Assembly (NCBI GenBank): GCA_964390905.1
Contig: CAYMLO010000004.1
Coordinates: 1-64,000 of the forward strand
Reading direction: 5' to 3'
Source of the DNA: JAFGLZ01 sp964390905
GTDB lineage: Bacteria; Planctomycetota; Phycisphaerae; UBA1845; JAFGLZ01
Length of the DNA: 64,000 bases
In this document: one piece after another, positions 17,066 through 26,080 of the stretch
Layout of the letters: the number at the start of each line of letters is the position of its first letter
How positions within the stretch are numbered: the first letter of the stretch is position 1
Notes under the pieces: model-generated
Seen by the model: the letters and a program-made list of their open reading frames with translations, nothing else
Databases searched by the model: none
What the model was told of the DNA's origin: nothing
Position numbers and translations under genes: made by a program

Positions 17066-19138
17066 ATGATCAAGTTCATGCGGAAACACAACAAGAAGCT
17101 GCTGGCCATCTTCGCTTCGGGGCTACTGGTGGTCTGGCTGGGCTCCCAGGCGCTGCAGGACATGTTCCGACCGGACACGGGCGGCAAGACGGCGGGACAC
17201 GCCTTCGGCGCGGAGGTCACCCGGGACGACGTCCGGATGGCGCTGGCGCGGATCGACGTGCTCGGTTCGCTCCGCATCTTCTGGGACCGCCCCTGGGGCG
17301 GCGGGCTGTACAACCTGCCCATCAAACCCGTGGATCAGTTCACCTGGTTCCTGCTGGATCTGGAGGCCCGTCGGAGCGGCATCGACATCCCCGACAAGGA
17401 GGTGGAGCGATTCATCAAGGCGTCGCGGATACAGGGCAAGTGGCTGGAGAACATCCGCGATCAGAAGGGGATATCCATCGATCGCATCATGGCGTGCATG
17501 GCGGACTACATCCGGATCGGGAAGGTCGGTCAGTTGGCCGCCTCTGCGGTGAAGGTCTCCGCGCCCGAGGTGATGCACTTCGTCCGTGACACGAGCGAGA
17601 AGGTCTCCGTCAAGATGGCGTTGCTGCGCGCGTCGGACTTCGCCGACGTAGACGCCGAGCCGGATGCCGGCGCGCTGGAGAAGCATTTCTACGAGTATCG
17701 CGAGCATCTGCCCGGCGAGGGCGAGTACGGATACGGGTACAAGTGGCCCGATCGGATTCGCGTCGAGTACCTGGTGGCCGACGTGGACGCTATCGAGTCG
17801 GCCATGAAGATCAGCCACGACGACGCCAGGGAGTACTGGTCGAAGAACCGCAAGAACTACACCAAAGAGGTCCCGGTGCCCGGGACGAGCCGCCCCGCCA
17901 CGGCGCCCAAGCCGACAACGACCAGCCGCCCGGCAACGGCGAGCAGCCCGACCACGTCGACCAAGCCGGCGACCAAGACGGTCGTCAAGTCGTTCCCCGA
18001 AGCGCTCGAGCAGGTCGTGGCCGACATGAAGGCTCAGCGCGCGCCCGACACGGCCGACAAGGTGATCCGAATGACCTCGATCAGCCTCATCGAGCCGTGG
18101 TTCGACGTGGCCGCCGACGAGACGGGCTACAAGGTCGCTCCGCCGGGCGTAGATGCCCCCGACTACCTGGAGAAGATCGCGGCGAAGGTCTGTGAGTTGA
18201 ACGAGTTGCCCGCGAAGGTCCTGCGGGTGGTCAAACCCGGACGGTGGCTGACCCGGGAGGATGCCGCGGCGCTGGAAGGGATCGGACAGGCCGTCGTTGC
18301 CGGTCAGGCTGTGGATGAAGATGCTGTCGTCGATTTCGCCAAGCTGGCCTTTCGCGTGCAGAACCTCTATACGCCACCGGAGCGCAGCGGCGAGCGGGGC
18401 CTGGCACTGTATCAGACGCTCAACGCCCCCCTGCGCGACACGAGGGCCGGTCAGCCATACAACCACTACCTGTTCCGCGTGGTGGGGGCCGAGCCGGCGC
18501 ACGTCCCCCAGACGATCGACGAGATCAAGGAGAGACTCCGCCTGGACGTGATCGAGCTGGCGGGCTACCGACGGGCCGGCGAGGCGGCCAAGAAGTTGCT
18601 GGGCGCCGCACGTTCGAAGGGCGTTGAGGCCGCCGTCAAGGCCGACGCAGCCCTGCACAAGCGGCTTGGCGACAAAGGCCTGGTCGAGCCCGAGCCGTTC
18701 GCGCGCAAGCGGAACATCGGCCAGTTCGCGATGCAGTTCGACCTGCCGCTGACGGTGGTCACGCCGGTCGAGGAACTGGGCGTCACGGAGGAGCGGAAAC
18801 TCGGTTACTTTCCCATGCCCATGGTGGCCGAACGACTCGAGCCCGAGGCCGAGGCGTTCATCGAAGCGTGTTTCGCCCTGGCGCCGAGGCCCGGCGCGGC
18901 CAGCCAACCCGCGCGGCGCGTGACGCTCGTCGAGATGCCGCGGAGCAAACAGTGGGCGATCGTCGAGTTCGCAAAGGTCGACCGCGTGCCGCAAGCGGAC
19001 TTCATGAAGATTCGCAGCCAGGCCCAGGAAATGCTTCAGGCCTATCGCACGATCAAGTTCCTGCAGACCTGGTACGATCCCGAGCAAGTCAAGACGCGGA
19101 CATCCTACGTGGCTGCCAAGGACGAGGACGAGGGGTAA
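17066..19138 (+). CDS. Membrane-anchored SurA/PpiD-like periplasmic protein lacking a PPIase domain
   Basis: 690 residues. The start is the ATG at 17066, with TTGGAG nine bases upstream. One N-terminal transmembrane anchor (KKLLAIFASGLLVVWLGSQAL) is followed by a SurA-N-like helical chaperone region: FGAEVTRDDVRMALARI, DKEVERFIKAS and repeated helical pairs. A Ser/Thr/Pro/Ala-rich linker (about residues 275-310, with repeated SRPATA-like units) separates the N- and C-terminal halves. No parvulin PPIase motif was seen, so it is probably chaperone-like only. The anchor-plus-SurA_N arrangement is that of PpiD, which helps secreted proteins leave the translocon. It is followed 39 bases later by the HEAT-like gene, probably in the same transcript. 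Confidence 0.65.
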   Translation: MIKFMRKHNKKLLAIFASGLLVVWLGSQALQDMFRPDTGGKTAGHAFGAEVTRDDVRMALARIDVLGSLRIFWDRPWGGGLYNLPIKPVDQFTWFLLDLEARRSGIDIPDKEVERFIKASRIQGKWLENIRDQKGISIDRIMACMADYIRIGKVGQLAASAVKVSAPEVMHFVRDTSEKVSVKMALLRASDFADVDAEPDAGALEKHFYEYREHLPGEGEYGYGYKWPDRIRVEYLVADVDAIESAMKISHDDAREYWSKNRKNYTKEVPVPGTSRPATAPKPTTTSRPATASSPTTSTKPATKTVVKSFPEALEQVVADMKAQRAPDTADKVIRMTSISLIEPWFDVAADETGYKVAPPGVDAPDYLEKIAAKVCELNELPAKVLRVVKPGRWLTREDAAALEGIGQAVVAGQAVDEDAVVDFAKLAFRVQNLYTPPERSGERGLALYQTLNAPLRDTRAGQPYNHYLFRVVGAEPAHVPQTIDEIKERLRLDVIELAGYRRAGEAAKKLLGAARSKGVEAAVKADAALHKRLGDKGLVEPEPFARKRNIGQFAMQFDLPLTVVTPVEELGVTEERKLGYFPMPMVAERLEPEAEAFIEACFALAPRPGAASQPARRVTLVEMPRSKQWAIVEFAKVDRVPQADFMKIRSQAQEMLQAYRTIKFLQTWYDPEQVKTRTSYVAAKDEDEG

Positions 19139-19177
19139 CGGTCCCGACGCGGCCCCCGAATGCCGGGAAGGGGTACC

Positions 19178-20437
19178 ATGCTTGCCGGCCTCATCATCGG
19201 ATGCGTGATGGCCGCGGGCCCCGCCCATCCCACGACGGCTCCAAGCGCCCGTCAGCCGACCGAATGGGGGGAGCTATTTCGATGGCTTCGCGTGTCGGCA
19301 GCCGTCCCCACGACCCAGCCGACGTTGGGCAGGCCGATACGCCTCGACGTGTGGGCGGAGGCGGTCGGTCAGACGGCCCGCCTGATGCCGGATGAGGCGT
19401 CGGCGTTCTGCATCCTCCGCGCCGGCCAGAATCGGTACTTCAGCCAGAAGCTCCGACCGACCGACCCGATCGAGCTGCAAACGGGCGGCCCGAAACGCGT
19501 GCTGTCGGCGGATCTGGTCGAGCAGCGGTTCTTCGTCAGCGACGGGAAGCTCAAGATCGTCGACGGCTACCCGGCGCCGAAGGCCGGCCAGCCGCCGCCC
19601 GAGCCCGCGGGGCGGGGACGCGACCTGTTCAAGATGGGCCAGTACAAGATGCTGGTCTGCGTCTACGTTGCGCAGGCCGACAGCCGCCCTGCCGCCATGG
19701 CGCGGAGCCGCGTCATCAACTTCGACATCGTCCCCCCCGAACCCATTCACCTGACCGCCGAGCAGCAGGCCGTCTACGATCGGCTGGCCCCCAAGTTCCG
19801 ACGCGGGGTCGTCAGCGCCAGCAAGGCGGCGCCGGAGGCCGTCACGATCGGCGCCCCCGCCGTCCCGACCTTGAAGATCCTGCTCGGCCGCGACGAGCCG
19901 CATTACGCCCGCGCCTGGGCCACGGACGCCTTGTGCAAGATCGTCGATCCCGCCGCGACGGCGGTGCTGCGGGAGATCATCCGTACGCCCGTCCTGGGCG
20001 AGCGCGACGTGATGGCCTACCACCTCATGCCAAGACGAGACAAGGATGCCACCCAGCTGATCGTCGAGCTGCTGCAGGCCCGAAAGGGACCGGTGCCGAG
20101 GCTATGGATCGTACGCGGCTTCGTCGATTTCCGCAGGAAGTTCCACGGCAAGGCGGCCGAGCTCCTGTTGGCCAGCCGCAGTCCCAAGGTGCTGTATCTG
20201 TGCGGTATGGCCCTGCGGCGCGGGGCGTTCAAGAAGAGCGATACCCGGCGGCTTGTCGACCGCCGCGGGGACGAGGGGCTCCGTCAGCAGGCGGCCGCTA
20301 CGCTCATTGACGCCATCGAACACGCCGATGCGGACCTGCGCCCCCACATCTTCGCCGCGCTGGCCACGCTGACGGGGATGCAGCACAAGACCGTCGCCGA
20401 CTGGCAGGCCTGGAAGGCCCGACACGTCGACAAGTGA
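19178..20437 (+). CDS. Secreted protein with HEAT-like C-terminal repeats, function unknown
   Basis: 419 residues. The ATG at 19178 follows GGAAGGGG. The N-terminus is short and hydrophobic (LAGLIIGCVMAAG); Cys9 after IIG could be a lipobox, but there are no basic residues before it. Residues ~30-185 look like a beta-sandwich (RLDVWAEAVGQTARL; GQYKMLVCVYV). Residues ~200-415 are helical repeats in HEAT style (AVPTLKILLGRD; ARAWATDALCKIVDPAATAVLREII; RQQAAATLIDAIE). The protein probably serves as a scaffold in the envelope. It shares an operon with the SurA-like gene. No enzymatic motif is visible, and I do not recognise the family. Confidence 0.6.
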   Translation: MLAGLIIGCVMAAGPAHPTTAPSARQPTEWGELFRWLRVSAAVPTTQPTLGRPIRLDVWAEAVGQTARLMPDEASAFCILRAGQNRYFSQKLRPTDPIELQTGGPKRVLSADLVEQRFFVSDGKLKIVDGYPAPKAGQPPPEPAGRGRDLFKMGQYKMLVCVYVAQADSRPAAMARSRVINFDIVPPEPIHLTAEQQAVYDRLAPKFRRGVVSASKAAPEAVTIGAPAVPTLKILLGRDEPHYARAWATDALCKIVDPAATAVLREIIRTPVLGERDVMAYHLMPRRDKDATQLIVELLQARKGPVPRLWIVRGFVDFRRKFHGKAAELLLASRSPKVLYLCGMALRRGAFKKSDTRRLVDRRGDEGLRQQAAATLIDAIEHADADLRPHIFAALATLTGMQHKTVADWQAWKARHVDK

Positions 20438-20446
20438 GCAGCGGCG

Positions 20447-21361
20447 TCATCGAACGGTGGCGTTTCGGGTTGCCAGGTAGCTGGTCAGGACAGCGTCCAG
20501 AGGGTCGGCCGTGTCGACGACCTCGTAGTCCATCCGCATATCCCGGCACCGACTTCGCAAGGCGTCGGTGAAGCGGCCGACCTCCTCGAGGTACCGCCTG
20601 CGGATGGCCCGCGGCTCGACCAGCAGCTCGCCGGACGCCTCGAGCCCTTCGAACAACGTCGTCGAGCGAAACGGAAACGCCAACTCGGCGTGATCCATCA
20701 CGTGGAAGACGATCGTCTCGTGCCGGCGGTAGCGAAGGTGCTTGAGACCTTGAACGATCTGATCGGGGTCGTCAAACAGGTCGCTGAGGATGATGATCAA
20801 GGCCCGACGCGACAACCGCTCGGCCAGGTCGTCCATGACGGCGCGGATGCTCGTCTTGCGGGGCCCGGCGCCGGCTTCCATCTCTCGGATCAGCGTCTTC
20901 CAGTGGGCGGGGTTGTTGCTCGGCCGGAGAAAACGGCTGATCTGTTCGTCGAACGTGGCCAACCCCACCGAATCCTGCTGCCGCAGCGCCAGGTACGCGA
21001 GCGAGGCCCCGACGGCCGTCGCGTATTCCAGCTTGCTCAGGGCCGCCGCGTCCGATCGGTAGGCCATCGATTCGCTGCAATCAAGCAGCAGCACGCAGTT
21101 GAGGTTCGTCTCTTCCTCGTACTGCTTGATGTAGTACTTGTCGGTCCGGCCGAAGACCTTCCAGTCCAGGTGTTTCAGGTCATCGCCCTGGGCGTATTCG
21201 CGATGCTCGGCGAACTCGACGCTGAATCCGCGGTAGGGCGATCGGTGCAGGCCGCTGACGTAGCCTTGCACCACCAGCCGCGCGCGGAGATCCAGGCCGG
21301 CGATCTTGGCCAGCACCTTGGGGTCGAGGTATTTCGAGTAGTCGTCACCCGTCTCGGACAT
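20447..21361 (-). CDS. DUF58 domain protein (vWA-like fold)
   Basis: 304 residues. GAGGGAC precedes the ATG. The DUF58 signature is clear: GLHRSPYRGFSVEFAEHREYAQGDDLKHLDWKV-type core, followed by YIKQYEEETNLNCVLLLDCSESM. The DxSxS motif (DCSES) and downstream Asp residues form a metal-ion-dependent adhesion site. Family members usually pair with a MoxR AAA+ ATPase as a chaperone or activation system. Here no MoxR gene lies next to it. The gene stands between a convergent HEAT-like gene and a divergent sugar transferase. Its role is therefore open. Confidence 0.9.
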   Translation of the reverse strand: MSETGDDYSKYLDPKVLAKIAGLDLRARLVVQGYVSGLHRSPYRGFSVEFAEHREYAQGDDLKHLDWKVFGRTDKYYIKQYEEETNLNCVLLLDCSESMAYRSDAAALSKLEYATAVGASLAYLALRQQDSVGLATFDEQISRFLRPSNNPAHWKTLIREMEAGAGPRKTSIRAVMDDLAERLSRRALIIILSDLFDDPDQIVQGLKHLRYRRHETIVFHVMDHAELAFPFRSTTLFEGLEASGELLVEPRAIRRRYLEEVGRFTDALRSRCRDMRMDYEVVDTADPLDAVLTSYLATRNATVR

Positions 21362-21385
21362 TGTCCCTCACACCTGCCGCCCTGC

Positions 21386-21414
21386 TTGGCACGGCTCGGG
21401 CACGCGGCTATCGT
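21386..21414 (+). promoter_or_regulatory. Candidate sigma70 promoter of the sugar transferase gene
   Basis: TTGGCA (21386-21391) and TATCGT (21409-21414) with a 17-base spacer, about 65 bases before the ATG at 21485. Confidence 0.4.
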
Positions 21415-21484
21415 AGACTGTCGCAGTACCTGAATGCTACGGCGCCGCCCGTGAGGGTTCCAGGGCTGCCCCGAGTCATTTGCC

Positions 21485-22162
21485 ATGGCCGACCCCGCCA
21501 ATAGCGTGGATCAACCCCCGACGTTGGCCAGGCGCCCGTCGGGCGTGTACGTCTACGTCAAACGTCTGGTCGACGTGCTGGCGGCCGGAATCGCGCTCGT
21601 CGTTTTCTCGCCGATCCTGCTGGCGGCGGCGTTGGCGCTCAAGCTGACCAGCCGGGGACCGCTCTTCTTTGCGCAAGTACGAGCAGGCCTGAACGGCCGG
21701 ACGTTCCGCGTCCTGAAGTTCCGCACCATGCGGGCCGATCGGACCCCCGACCCCACGGAGTTGGTGCCGCTGGACCATCCCGACATCACCCGCGTCGGCC
21801 GGCTTCTACGTCGGGCCAAGATCGACGAACTGCCGCAGTTCATCAACGTGCTCCTCGGCCACATGTCCGTCATCGGTCCCCGCCCGACACTGCCCGATCA
21901 GGCCGAACGGTACGACGACTTCCAGCGGCAACGCCTGTGGGTCCGTCCGGGTTGCTCGGGGCTGGCCCAGATCAACGGCAACATCGCCATCTCCTGGCCG
22001 GAGCGGATCAAGTGGGACGTCTACTACGTGCACCACATGAGCCCGTGGCTGGACCTGAAAATCCTGTTTCGCACGCCGATGGTCATTCTCCTGGGCGAGG
22101 CACGCTTCACCCGCCGGCTTGACGATGCCCTCTTTTCGCACGAGGTTCCCACTGACGGCTGA
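21485..22162 (+). CDS. Polyprenyl-phosphate sugar-1-phosphate transferase (bacterial sugar transferase family)
   Basis: 225 residues. The protein adds a sugar-1-phosphate from a nucleotide sugar to a polyprenyl phosphate at the inner membrane, the first step of exopolysaccharide or glycan assembly. One N-terminal membrane helix (VDVLAAGIALVVFSPILLAAALAL) starts after YVYVKRLVD. The family block follows: FFAQVRAGLNGRTF, LKFRTM, RRAKIDELPQFINVLLGHMSVIGPRP, then VRPGCSGLAQING. The length fits the short monotopic type without the CoA-binding-like extension. No other glycosyltransferase is adjacent, so the glycan is unknown. Confidence 0.9.
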   Translation: MADPANSVDQPPTLARRPSGVYVYVKRLVDVLAAGIALVVFSPILLAAALALKLTSRGPLFFAQVRAGLNGRTFRVLKFRTMRADRTPDPTELVPLDHPDITRVGRLLRRAKIDELPQFINVLLGHMSVIGPRPTLPDQAERYDDFQRQRLWVRPGCSGLAQINGNIAISWPERIKWDVYYVHHMSPWLDLKILFRTPMVILLGEARFTRRLDDALFSHEVPTDG

Positions 22163-22187
22163 CGCCTCGCCGACGGGCGCGCTGGGG

Positions 22188-22637
22188 TCAGAACTGTCGC
22201 TTGGAATCGAGCAGGATGCAGATCGGCCCGTCGTTGTGGCTGACGACGTCCATGTAGGCGCCGAAGACGCCCTGTCGGACGGTCAGGCCGGCCGCCAAGA
22301 GCATCTCACAGAACCGCTCGACGGCGGGCTTGGCGTCGTCGGGCCGGGCGGCCGCGTCGAACGAGGGACGCCGGCCGCGACGGGCATCCGCTTGGGTCGT
22401 GAACGCGCTGACCACCAACACCTCGCCGCCCGCCTCGGACACGTCGAGGTTCATCTTGCCCGCCGAGTCCGCGAAGATCCGCAGGTGCCGGACCTTGTCG
22501 ACCAGGTAGGCCAGATCATCTTGCCCGTCCTCGACCGCCACGCCCAGGTACACGAGCGCTCCTGCGCCGATTCGGGCGTGCTCGCGGCCGTCGACGCGGA
22601 CGCTCGCCGAACTGACACGCTGCACCACCGCTCGCAT
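22188..22637 (-). CDS. dtd: D-aminoacyl-tRNA deacylase
   Basis: 149 residues. The enzyme removes D-amino acids (and Gly mis-charged on tRNA-Ala) from tRNA in the cytosol. The start MRAVVQRVSSASV is characteristic. The first active-site motif appears as SAFTTQAD (family SQFTLYGD), keeping Ser and Thr. The Gly-cisPro motif appears as NDGPICILLDSK, where most members have GPVT, so Thr is replaced by Cys. It starts 13 bases after the WYL regulator gene ends and probably shares its transcript, with the membrane protein upstream. Confidence 0.93.
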   Translation of the reverse strand: MRAVVQRVSSASVRVDGREHARIGAGALVYLGVAVEDGQDDLAYLVDKVRHLRIFADSAGKMNLDVSEAGGEVLVVSAFTTQADARRGRRPSFDAAARPDDAKPAVERFCEMLLAAGLTVRQGVFGAYMDVVSHNDGPICILLDSKRQF

Positions 22638-22650
22638 GATGGCACCCGCC

Positions 22651-23643
22651 TCAATCGCTCTCGGGGGGCTCCGGACCGCCCGCCGCCAGTTCACACATCC
22701 TCGACGCGATCTGCCCGATCCGATCCCTCAGCTCGGGCGGCTCCTCGATGACGACCTGGTCGCCGTATCCGAGGATCCACCAGGTGATCTCCCGCAGCCC
22801 GTCGACGTCGGCCTCGAAGATGCATGAACCATCCGGCCGGGCAGTGACCTGCTGCGTCTTATGCCAGGAGATCTCCTCCATGTTGCCGGCCACCTTGGGC
22901 AGGAACCGCAGCCGAACGTGGTAGACTTTGCCTTCAGGGATCATGCTCCAGGCCAGTCCGAAGTGCGCTTCGATGTCAAATTCCGGATCCGGGTCGAAGC
23001 GCTCCTCCAGATCGACCAAGCTGGTGATGCGGTCGAGCTTGAAGGTCCGGACCTCGGTGTGCAGGCTGCTGTAGCCGATCAGGTACCAGGCGCGGTTGAC
23101 GAACACCATGTGATACGGGGACACGACGGTGTCCACGGTCTGGCCTTCGAAGTAGGAGTCGTACTCGATATGAACGTTTCGGCGTTCGGCGAGCGCACGT
23201 TGGAGCTCTCTAAAGACGTTTTCGATGCGGCCGGCGTCGACGAGGGGCGGCAGGTTGACGGTGACGCCCTCTACCATGCTTCGACATAGCTCCCGGATTT
23301 CCGGCGCCAGGGCGTGCTCGATCTTCTCGGCCGCTCGCACGGACGAGTCATGAACCGGCAGCGATTGACCGGAGGCAAAGCGTCGCACGATCAGCAGGAG
23401 GGCAGTGACCTCGTCCAGGCTCAGGTTGAGGGACGGCAGGTAGAACGAAGCATCTAGGGTGTACGTGCGTCCCGCGGCGTCGTAGTGGTAAGGCACCCCC
23501 GCCAGGCTGAGCTTCTTCATGTCGCGGAAGAGGGTCCGACGCGAAACGGACAGCTTCGCGGCCAAGTCATCCAAGGTGAATGATCGTCCGCTCGAAAGCA
23601 GGGCGATCAGGCTGAAGAGGCGGTGCACGCGATTCCTGCTCAT
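22651..23643 (-). CDS. HTH-11/WYL-domain transcriptional regulator
   Basis: 330 residues. The start is the ATG at 23643 (MSRNRVHRLFSLIALL), with GGGAG before it. Residues ~5-60 form a winged helix of the HTH-11 type (LDDLAAKLSVSRRTLFRDMKKL). Residues ~150-225 form a WYL domain with RNVHIEYDSYFEG and NRAWYLIGYS. The C-terminal WCX extension reaches the end. WYL proteins sense nucleic acid or small ligands and often control DNA repair or stress genes. It lies 43 bases downstream of the polytopic membrane protein gene and 13 bases before dtd. Its target is unknown. Confidence 0.9.
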   Translation of the reverse strand: MSRNRVHRLFSLIALLSSGRSFTLDDLAAKLSVSRRTLFRDMKKLSLAGVPYHYDAAGRTYTLDASFYLPSLNLSLDEVTALLLIVRRFASGQSLPVHDSSVRAAEKIEHALAPEIRELCRSMVEGVTVNLPPLVDAGRIENVFRELQRALAERRNVHIEYDSYFEGQTVDTVVSPYHMVFVNRAWYLIGYSSLHTEVRTFKLDRITSLVDLEERFDPDPEFDIEAHFGLAWSMIPEGKVYHVRLRFLPKVAGNMEEISWHKTQQVTARPDGSCIFEADVDGLREITWWILGYGDQVVIEEPPELRDRIGQIASRMCELAAGGPEPPESD

Positions 23644-23686
23644 CAACGGGCTCCCAGGAACTCGCTGGACGGGACCCAACTCCCGG

Positions 23687-25831
23687 CTACGACGCAGTCT
23701 TGGTGGCAAGACGCGCGACTTGAGCAATCAGCTCGACGCACCCACCGGCCAGGCCCATGTATATGAAGATCCTCGTTCGAAGCAGAAGGCCCACGACGAG
23801 GAGGGAGACGCTTCCCAGCACCAGGACGATCGACAGCACAGCGAAGTCCTGCACGCCGGGCACGAACAGTCGCCAGGCCGGCGACGCAAGAAGCAGAAAC
23901 GCCCCTCCAAGACGGATTCCCCTGAAGGCGGCTTCCGAGAGCCGCGAGCGGTTCACGTAGGCCAGAACGATCAGGCTCGCAGCGACTGGCATGAGGTAGC
24001 CGTAGGACTGCCCGACCGGGTCCCAACCGCAGGACAACGCGAGATTCGCGATGGCGCCGTTCAAGAGGACCGCCGCTGCCAAGCTCAAGGACCGTCTTGC
24101 CGGGGCGCCAGCGTGCAGGGCGTAGAGGACGGCCAGGATCGCCCACGTCCATGTGCGGAGCGTGACGGGGTCGTAGCGGATCAGCTTGCTCCTGAGGGGA
24201 GCGACCGGGTGGAACGAAGCGGCAACCGTCCCGGCAAGGGCCACTGCGGGGACCAGCACGAGGGCCATCTTCTCCAGCAGGTCCGTGAAGGGCCGCCACC
24301 GTCCCCGATCGGACAGCCTCGAGAGGGCCAGGCAGATCGGCGCGACGCACGCCACCATGATGGGCCAGTGTTCGAGGAGCCAGAACTCCAGACGGGTTTC
24401 GGGGAAGCGAAGGGCGGCGAACACTCCGACCACCGCCAGACCCAGCAGGGACAGGGCCGCCAGGTGCTTGCGCTGGGACAGTCGGGTTGCCAAGACCAGC
24501 GCGCCCAGCAGAACAGCGTAGGCGAGCGAACCGACCACCCACCTGCCCACCGAATCGTCCCGGACCGATGCGATCTCAGGCCAGAACGCCAGCTGCGAAC
24601 CCGCCAGCACACCGAAGGCGGCAACGATCAGACCCATTCGACGGGCCAATGGAATCATCCTGCCCGTGGTGGTCCAAGCCCGACCGTCGTGGAGCTGCTG
24701 GTCCCAGACGTTGGGCAGCCACTGCCACATGAAGACCATCACGGCCAAGCCCACGATGGCCGCCGCGAGCAGGAGGGGCATGCGGGTCGTGAGATTGGCT
24801 CCCCCGACGGAGTCTGGCACACACGCCACCGCGAATGAGACGACGGCGAGCGTGACCAGAGCCATCCCGACCTCGGCGAAGTTCGGATGCCATTGTCGTC
24901 GGGCCAGCTGCAAGGACGATCCGCCTGCCAGCGCCGCACCGGCCGCCACGAAGAAGGAAGCGGCGTGGTAGGCGCCCAGCGGAAGGAGTCCCATCGCCAA
25001 CGCCGCGGCACTGGGTCGAAACCCCGGTCCGGGATCGTGCGGCTCGCAGAGCCATTCGAGATGATCGGGCCAGGCGCGCTTCCGTCGATGTTGGTGAAGC
25101 ACGCCCTGGATCGCGACGAAGCCGGACAGCGCCAGCGATACACCGGCGAAGATCCACAGTGTCGAGGGCATCCATTCCGGCCAGGACGTCGCCGCGTAGC
25201 GGAGGGCGGGGCGCGCCGGGATCATCAAGCCGGACCAACCCACGGCGACAACGATCAGCCACAGCAGGGGTGTGGTGCGGTATCGGGCCGACGGGCTCAG
25301 GCAGACGGCTGCGATGAGGGCGACCAGATCGATCAGGCCCTGGCCGGACACACGGAAGGGCCCGTCCATGGGCCCAACCACGCCGGTCCGGAGGAGACCG
25401 GCCACGGCCAATTCCAGGACGATCACGACAGCGGCAAGGACGCCCCAGCCCAGGGCCGCCCCTTCGAACGATGACGCTGCCTCAGCGGCCATTCCCTCTC
25501 CGACGTCGGCGCGTCGGACCCGTCTCAGCAAGGCGGCGACCCCGCCCCAGAAGAGCGCCCCGGTCGCCCCAAGATGAGCCAAGAACTCGAGGCCAAATGG
25601 GACCGGCCAACCGTGGTGACTCCCGGAGATCGCACCGCCCAGGGGCAGCGCAATGGCAAGGATCCCAGCCCGCCACCTCATCGGGATCACCCCGACGCAT
25701 AGCTGCGCGAACGCCCCAACGATGATCAGACAACTGACGTAGTCGATCGGGCCAACCCTCTCGGCGAGACATCGCATCAGATCCGAACCGGCGCCCCGGA
25801 CCCGATGGGAGTCGATCGGTATGGATACCAC
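23687..25831 (-). CDS. Large polytopic membrane protein of unknown function
   Basis: Up to 714 residues with roughly 16-18 predicted membrane helices and only short loops. The longest frame starts with a GTG at 25831. An ATG at 25777 is an equally possible start, and neither has a convincing ribosome binding site. The protein has no motif I recognise. Notable pieces are the loop around EWLCEPHDPGPGF and the C-terminal LLLRTRIFIYMGLAGGCVELIAQ helix. It heads a minus-strand cluster with the WYL regulator and dtd. A transporter, a scaffold or an intramembrane enzyme are all possible. No invariant His/Glu pairs typical of rhomboid or CPBP proteases were seen. Confidence 0.6.
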   Translation of the reverse strand: MVSIPIDSHRVRGAGSDLMRCLAERVGPIDYVSCLIIVGAFAQLCVGVIPMRWRAGILAIALPLGGAISGSHHGWPVPFGLEFLAHLGATGALFWGGVAALLRRVRRADVGEGMAAEAASSFEGAALGWGVLAAVVIVLELAVAGLLRTGVVGPMDGPFRVSGQGLIDLVALIAAVCLSPSARYRTTPLLWLIVVAVGWSGLMIPARPALRYAATSWPEWMPSTLWIFAGVSLALSGFVAIQGVLHQHRRKRAWPDHLEWLCEPHDPGPGFRPSAAALAMGLLPLGAYHAASFFVAAGAALAGGSSLQLARRQWHPNFAEVGMALVTLAVVSFAVACVPDSVGGANLTTRMPLLLAAAIVGLAVMVFMWQWLPNVWDQQLHDGRAWTTTGRMIPLARRMGLIVAAFGVLAGSQLAFWPEIASVRDDSVGRWVVGSLAYAVLLGALVLATRLSQRKHLAALSLLGLAVVGVFAALRFPETRLEFWLLEHWPIMVACVAPICLALSRLSDRGRWRPFTDLLEKMALVLVPAVALAGTVAASFHPVAPLRSKLIRYDPVTLRTWTWAILAVLYALHAGAPARRSLSLAAAVLLNGAIANLALSCGWDPVGQSYGYLMPVAASLIVLAYVNRSRLSEAAFRGIRLGGAFLLLASPAWRLFVPGVQDFAVLSIVLVLGSVSLLVVGLLLRTRIFIYMGLAGGCVELIAQVARLATKTAS

Positions 25832-26080
25832 GGGCCCCGGGCGCCCCCAACGGGCGCCTCGATGGCCTTGGCAACTCCTGGCGAATCAGAATAGCACGAA
25901 GCGGGCCCCATCCGCTAGCCCCCCCGCCTGGGCGGGCTGGTGCGGATCCCGTGTGGAACCGGACTGTCGCTCCCAGCCCGCATGTCGTATGCTTCTGACG
26001 ACCACGGTTCGGCCCGAAAACGGGGCGAGCCGATCCTGAAGCAGACGACGGATGCCGGATTGCCCAAGGAGTCGACGACC

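Noticed and set aside
16753..17325. Extended N-terminus for ilvC
   Set aside because: It would translate the palindrome and overlap the divergent gene. The canonical MAKLNFGG-type start and ilvC promoter support 16752.
23519..24838. Long plus-strand open frame across the membrane-protein gene
   Set aside because: Highly polar, Gln/Arg/Gly-rich translation with no motif; the opposite strand encodes a clear polytopic membrane protein.
23687..25831. Membrane protein as the processing enzyme for the Cys-TM-Arg tails
   Set aside because: It lacks recognisable rhomboid (GxSG/H) or CPBP (EExxxR/FxxxH) motifs, and it is linked to dtd rather than to a tagged protein.
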